Shown here: piece by piece, positions 60,425 through 64,000 of the stretch
How the letters are laid out: each line of letters starts with the position of its first letter
Position numbering within the stretch: the first letter of the stretch is position 1
Origin: Janthinobacterium silvisoli
GTDB lineage: Bacteria > Pseudomonadota > Gammaproteobacteria > Burkholderiales > Burkholderiaceae_D
NCBI RefSeq assembly: GCF_014200725.1
Contig: NZ_JACHCL010000001.1
Span: 1,240,001-1,304,000, forward strand
Reading direction: 5' to 3'
DNA: 64,000 nt
Made by a program: the position numbers and the translations under genes
Notes under the pieces: generated by a model
Seen by the model: only the letters and a program-made list of their open reading frames with translations
Told to the model about the DNA's origin: nothing
The model's database searches: none

Positions 60425-61345
60425 TCAAGGTTCAATCGCAGCAGCCTCAATTTGCAGGCGCTTCCACTGTTTGACGTAATCGATAAAGGCCCGGAACGCC
60501 GCCGAAGGCAAGCGCATGCGCGGGTAATACAAGGCTTCCCCATCGAAGGGTGGCGTCCACTCCGCCAGCACTTGCAGCAAGGTACCGTTGTCCAGCATGG
60601 GCTGGGCTTCGCGCTGTTCCACGCAAGCGAGACCCACACCAGCGGCGGCGGCCTTGGCGGCGAGCAAAGTACTGCCCAGCAGCAAGCGTCCCTTGACATC
60701 GATTTCCGGCAAGTTAGGGTTGGCGGAAAACTCCCAGCGCATGATGCTGCCGCTGGGCATGCGCGCGCGTATGCATTCGTGCTGCAGCAAGTCTCCCGGC
60801 GTGGCAGGCGTACCGTTCGCCGCAAGGTAGGCTGGCGACGCCACGATGATCAATGCTTCCGGTATGCCCAGCGGCAAGGCCACCATGTCTTGCGGCGCGA
60901 TGGTGACCAGGCGCAAGCCTGCATCAAAGCCCTGGGCGATGATGTCGACCAGCCGCCCTTCCGTCACCAGATCGACACGCACGTCGGGATACTCGCGCAT
61001 GAAGCCGACCACGATGGGCAGCAAACGGTCAGCGCCCCAGCTGGACGCATTGATACGCACCAGGCCGCTGGGCCGGTCGCGCAAGGCATGCACGCCATCG
61101 ATCGCCTGCGTGATTTCGCTCAAGGCTGGCCGCACCCGGACGAGGAAGGCGGCGCCCGCTTCCGTCAAGGAAACGCTACGTGTGTTGCGCAGGAATAAAC
61201 GGATACCCAGATGGCTTTCCAGATTGGCCACGATATGGCTGACCGACGAGGGCGACATACCCATCTCGCGCGCTGCGCCCCGGAAACTGCCATGCGTGGC
61301 CACCGCCTGCGCGACTTTCAATGCGCGCAATCCCAAATCTTCCAC
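60425..61345 (-). CDS. LysR family regulator (divergent from SDR)
   Basis: A 306-residue regulator with helix-turn-helix FRGAAREMGMSPSSVSHIV and wing LGIRLFLRNTRSVSLTEAG, followed by an effector domain (GLVRINASSWGADRLLP). It starts with GTG at 61345, preceded by AAGGA at 9 bases. It is divergent from the SDR gene, its likely target. Half sites TGTACGG (61346) and CCGTACA (61406) are in the gap. Confidence 0.9.
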   Translation of the reverse strand: MEDLGLRALKVAQAVATHGSFRGAAREMGMSPSSVSHIVANLESHLGIRLFLRNTRSVSLTEAGAAFLVRVRPALSEITQAIDGVHALRDRPSGLVRINASSWGADRLLPIVVGFMREYPDVRVDLVTEGRLVDIIAQGFDAGLRLVTIAPQDMVALPLGIPEALIIVASPAYLAANGTPATPGDLLQHECIRARMPSGSIMRWEFSANPNLPEIDVKGRLLLGSTLLAAKAAAAGVGLACVEQREAQPMLDNGTLLQVLAEWTPPFDGEALYYPRMRLPSAAFRAFIDYVKQWKRLQIEAAAIEP

Positions 61346-61443
61346 TGTACGGTTTCCTTCATCAGTCTGTTCAGTACTGGCTAGCTTACATCATCAATCA
61401 TTAAGCCGTACATTAGCAGCATCGAATCCAAGGAGAATTGAGT

Positions 61444-62286
61444 ATGACCACTGTGAAAACCATTTTGATTACCGGCGCCTCGTCCGGTTTCGGTGAGGCG
61501 GCAAGCCATTATTTCGCCAAGGCAGGCTGGAATGTCATCGCCACCATGCGCACGCCGGAACAGGCGCCAGCCGGCCTGGCAGACGCCGGCCAGGTATTCG
61601 TGACCCGTCTGGACGTGCAGGACAGCGACAGCATCGCCGCGGCGATTGCCGCTGGCATCGCCCGCTTCGGCAAGATCGACGTGGTGGTGAACAATGCAGG
61701 CTACGGCCTGTTCGGTGTGTTCGAAAGCTTGACGCGCGACGCCATACAAAAGCAGTTCGATACTAATCTGTTTGGCGTCATGGATGTCACGCGGGCCATC
61801 CTGCCGCACTTCCGCAGCCAGCGCGCGGGCACCATCATCAACGTCAGCTCGGGCGCCGGCGCCATCGGCTTCCCGATGGCGTCACTCTATTGCGCATCGA
61901 AGTTTGCGCTGGAAGGCTATTCCGAATCGCTGTCGCACGAACTGGCCTCGCTGGGCATCAAGGTCAAGATCGTCGAACCGGGCGGCGCGATGCAAACCAG
62001 CTTCATGGCCAGGGTCGGCACGGAAAGCGCCGGCACCGCCGCCATCGCAGACTACACGCCCTTCCTGGAACACGTAGGCGCACTGTACGCAGGCCTGGGC
62101 GCGGCAGCGGATGCCGATGCGGTGGACACGGTGGTGGCATCGATCTACCAGGCGGCGACCGATGGCACCAAGCAACTGCGCTACACGCCGACCCGCGATA
62201 TCGCCGCCCTGCTCGATGCGCGCCGCAGCTCGTCGGAACAAGAATATCGTGCTTTAACTACCGGCTTGTTCTCGCTGCCAGCGTAA
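61444..62286 (+). CDS. Short-chain dehydrogenase/reductase
   Basis: A 280-residue classical SDR. The Rossmann motif TGASSGFG lies at the N-terminus, then VNNAGYGLFG, the catalytic Ser in INVSSGAGAIG, and YCASKFALEG (Tyr and Lys of YxxxK). The ATG at 61444 has AAGGAG upstream. It is probably controlled by the divergent LysR gene. The substrate is unknown. Confidence 0.92.
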   Translation: MTTVKTILITGASSGFGEAASHYFAKAGWNVIATMRTPEQAPAGLADAGQVFVTRLDVQDSDSIAAAIAAGIARFGKIDVVVNNAGYGLFGVFESLTRDAIQKQFDTNLFGVMDVTRAILPHFRSQRAGTIINVSSGAGAIGFPMASLYCASKFALEGYSESLSHELASLGIKVKIVEPGGAMQTSFMARVGTESAGTAAIADYTPFLEHVGALYAGLGAAADADAVDTVVASIYQAATDGTKQLRYTPTRDIAALLDARRSSSEQEYRALTTGLFSLPA

Positions 62287-62300
62287 GACTGAAACTGCCA

Positions 62301-62651
62301 TCAACCCCGGTACAGGGGATTGCTGGCAACGTAGACGCGAACGGGCACGGCCGTGAAGTCAGCCGGGGCGATCTTCGACAGGTCGAAGCGGACCTCTTCG
62401 GGAAAGGTGTCGAAATGCCAGGTGAACATTTTGCCACCGGCCTTGAATTGCACGGTTTCGCCATTGCTGACGCTGACAAAGGTGGTGTCTGCCGTGATAT
62501 TGATCACGCGGTCGGCGGCGCCCGTGGTCACTGACGTACCGTAATCGGCGGCGGCGCCGGCCCAGCCTGCCGCCTGGGCGCCAGAGATTTGAGTGGCGGC
62601 GGCAAAGCCGGTAATTGCCAGAACGATAGCGGCGCGTTTCAAATTCAACAT
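62301..62651 (-). CDS. CzcE-like periplasmic metal-binding protein
   Basis: A 116-residue protein with a signal peptide ending near AQA-AGW (residue 28). The mature domain matches the CzcE family: GAADRVINITADTTFVSVSNGETVQF, then TWHFDTFPEEVRFDLSKIAPADF and RVYVASNPLYRG. CzcE of Cupriavidus binds copper and other metals in the periplasm. The ATG at 62651 follows an AGGAG-type site. It is divergent from the catalase operon across a CusR/CopR-like box, which supports a metal-stress role. Confidence 0.82.
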   Translation of the reverse strand: MLNLKRAAIVLAITGFAAATQISGAQAAGWAGAAADYGTSVTTGAADRVINITADTTFVSVSNGETVQFKAGGKMFTWHFDTFPEEVRFDLSKIAPADFTAVPVRVYVASNPLYRG

Positions 62652-62798
62652 GATCCTGCTCCTGATGGTTGGTTGGTTGGTGTATCGATATCCTTGTCGA
62701 GATCCTTGTCTCGATGGAAGCCAGTGTAAGGAGCGCCCGCTGACCTGGGCATGACAGGACCATTACAAAAAAATGACAGGCCAGGCCTCGTCACCCGG

Positions 62799-62838
62799 AT
62801 GACGAAACTGTCATTTCTTCGTCATTTCCGCGTCATTT
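62799..62838 (+). promoter_or_regulatory. CusR/CopR-like box plus GTCATTT direct repeats
   Basis: ATGAC-GAAACT-GTCAT (62799-62814) has the ATGAC-N6-GTCAT form of CusR/CopR boxes. GTCATTT recurs at 62810, 62821 and 62832 with exact 11-base steps, and its complement is at 62771-62777. Such helical phasing is typical for OmpR-family response regulators. Confidence 0.6.
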
Positions 62839-62884
62839 TTCACTGCCTACAATAGGACTTCCATCCCATTGCAGGAAACTCCCC

Positions 62885-63955
62885 ATGTCCATCCCACCCA
62901 CAGGCAGCAAGCCGCTGGGACGCTTGCTGCCGCTCGCCGCCATCGCCGCCACGGGCGCGGCCCTGGTGGCAGCGTATGCCTACGCAGCCGGCTGGCTGAG
63001 TCCAGAGCGTCTCACCCCCGCCAGCATCATCGCCAGCTTTCATGCCGACTTCGGTCAACATCCTGGCTTTCGGCGCAATCATGCGAAAGGCATGTGCGTC
63101 GCCGGTTACTTTGAAGGCAATGGACTGGCTACGCCCTATTCCAGCGCGGCTGTCTTTGAGCAAGTGCGCACACCCGTGGTCGGCCGCTTCGCCGTTCCCG
63201 GTGGCAATCCTGCCGTGGCGGACACGGCTGGCCCCGTGCGCAGCCTGGCGCTGCAATTCACGCAAGCCAACGGCGAACAGTGGCGCACCGGCATGAACAG
63301 CACACCGGTATTCGTGGTCAATACCCCGCAAGGCTTTTATGAAAACCTGCAGGCGTCGCGACCCGTACCCGGCACGGGCAAACCGGACCCGGCACGCCTG
63401 CAAGCCTTTTTTGCGGCCCATCCCGAGTCAAACGCCTTCCGTCTATGGGTGAAGGGCCACCCGCCATCATCCTCATTTGCCAATACCCGTTTCTACAGCA
63501 TCAACGCGTTTGAACTGGTCGATGGCCAGGGCGTACACCATCTTGCACGCTGGTCGGTATTGCCTGAGGCAAACGCCGCCCCGCTGGCGCCGGCAGCGGC
63601 CAGCAATCCGAACGCCCTGCAGGATGCATTGGCCGAACGCCTGCGCGCCGGGCCACTGCGCTGGCATCTGCAATTGCAACTGGCCAAGTCTGGCGACCCC
63701 GGCAACGACGCGACCATCGCCTGGCCGGACGACCGCCAGGTGATCGACGCCGGCGTGCTGACCCTGGAAAGTACCGTCGCCCAGGATGACGGCCCCTGCC
63801 GCGACATCAATTTTGACCCGACCGTGCTGCCGCGCGGCATACAGGTGTCGAACGACCCGCTGCTGGCAGCCCGCTCGGGCGCCTACGCCCGTTCCTATAA
63901 TCTGCGCACGCGCGAACAGGCGGCGCTGCACACCGCACCAGGAGCATCACGATGA
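62885..63955 (+). CDS. Catalase-family peroxidase (SrpA-like), membrane-anchored or exported
   Basis: A 356-residue protein with an N-terminal hydrophobic segment (about 13-35) and a catalase core: GFRRNHAKGMCVAGYFEGNG containing the distal His, VVGRFAVPGGNP, SLALQFTQANGEQWRTGMNSTPVF and FANTRFYSINAFEL with the proximal Tyr region. It is shorter than true catalases (about 480), as usual for SrpA-like catalase-related peroxidases. Its stop overlaps the ATG of a cytochrome b561 gene, a known pairing that suggests electron supply to the periplasmic heme enzyme. Confidence 0.9.
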   Translation: MSIPPTGSKPLGRLLPLAAIAATGAALVAAYAYAAGWLSPERLTPASIIASFHADFGQHPGFRRNHAKGMCVAGYFEGNGLATPYSSAAVFEQVRTPVVGRFAVPGGNPAVADTAGPVRSLALQFTQANGEQWRTGMNSTPVFVVNTPQGFYENLQASRPVPGTGKPDPARLQAFFAAHPESNAFRLWVKGHPPSSSFANTRFYSINAFELVDGQGVHHLARWSVLPEANAAPLAPAAASNPNALQDALAERLRAGPLRWHLQLQLAKSGDPGNDATIAWPDDRQVIDAGVLTLESTVAQDDGPCRDINFDPTVLPRGIQVSNDPLLAARSGAYARSYNLRTREQAALHTAPGASR

Positions 63956-64000
63956 CTGCACCGCGCTTTTCCCTGGCCTTGCGCCTGTTGCACTGGACCA
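63952..64000 (+). CDS. Start of a cytochrome b561-type protein (3' end outside window)
   Basis: Only 16 codons are visible: the ATG at 63952 with AGGAG upstream and the sequence FSLALRLLHWT. The RLLHW motif is typical of the first helix of cytochrome b561, whose His ligates heme. It overlaps the catalase stop by 4 bases. The call relies on this short motif and the catalase-b561 pairing. Confidence 0.7.
   Translation, partial: MTAPRFSLALRLLHWT

Noticed and set aside
61346..61412. Inverted half sites TGTACGG and CCGTACA as a LysR operator
   Set aside because: They are separated by more than 50 bases and lack a clear T-N11-A core, so I kept them only as a note in the LysR entry.

Overview
The window is high-GC DNA with short intergenic gaps, mostly AGGAG-type ribosome binding sites and many 4-bp ATGA gene overlaps. 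The gene content (hemP with a DUF2325 gene, tandem cyanophycin synthetases with the DUF1854/ABC pair, a four-gene ligase-associated DNA repair operon, type VI secretion lipase cargo) suggests a free-living betaproteobacterium of the Oxalobacteraceae (Janthinobacterium/Duganella/Massilia type). This assignment is an inference; there is no rRNA in the window.

Layout. 1-2.4 kb: end of an unknown gene, its terminator, then a Fur-controlled hemP-hypothetical-DUF2325 operon. 2.4-7.5 kb, minus strand: glutathione peroxidase, then a five-gene redox operon (PepSY membrane protein, DUF2271, DUF4198, ApbE flavin transferase, flavodoxin/FNR reductase) behind a strong Fur box. 7.7-9.1 kb: PNPOx-fold stress protein and two small hydrophilic proteins, one of the KGG type. 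9.2-15.0 kb: overlapping exonuclease-ligase-helicase-PdeM repair operon. 15.1-21.7 kb: MAPEG protein and a signalling cluster cheR-cheB-response regulator kinase-hybrid kinase. 21.7-26.7 kb: aldo/keto reductase with divergent LysR, free methionine sulfoxide reductase, O-methyltransferase, EamA exporter and divergent AraC regulator. 26.7-29.2 kb: a large membrane protein with a DnaJ-like cysteine cluster and Sel1 repeats. 29.2-33.0 kb: nitrobindin-like protein, map, TetR with a perfect operator, AMP nucleosidase. 33.0-34.1 kb: an IS1595-family element with ends and target duplication, landed in the amn terminator. 34.1-37.1 kb: AT-rich leader and a TonB-dependent receptor. 37.1-39.7 kb: metallo-beta-lactamase-fold hydrolase, unknown protein, LysR. 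39.7-49.5 kb: cyanophycin locus (DUF1854, ABC transporter, divergent cphA-like gene and cphA) followed by a small protein and a class III aminotransferase. 49.5-55.2 kb, minus strand: T6SS cargo module (5'-truncated VgrG, Tle3-like lipase, small protein, Tla3-like adapter, PAAR). 55.4-58.3 kb: receptor-like Ser/Thr kinase with TPRs plus an uncharacterised partner. 58.7-64.0 kb: GH128-like lipoprotein, SodC, LysR/SDR pair, and a CzcE-like protein divergent from a catalase-cytochrome b561 operon across a CusR/CopR-like box.

Themes are iron and heme acquisition, peroxide and metal defence, nitrogen storage as cyanophycin, DNA repair, and interbacterial competition. The most interesting signals are a cphA paralogue with a lost Mur-type P-loop, the predicted flavinylation site in the DUF2271 protein, the DnaJ-cysteine/Sel1 membrane protein, the kinase plus unknown-partner pair beside a truncated VgrG, and the fully delimited IS1595 element with a single-base frameshift. 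No rRNA, tRNA, CRISPR array or prophage was recognised.
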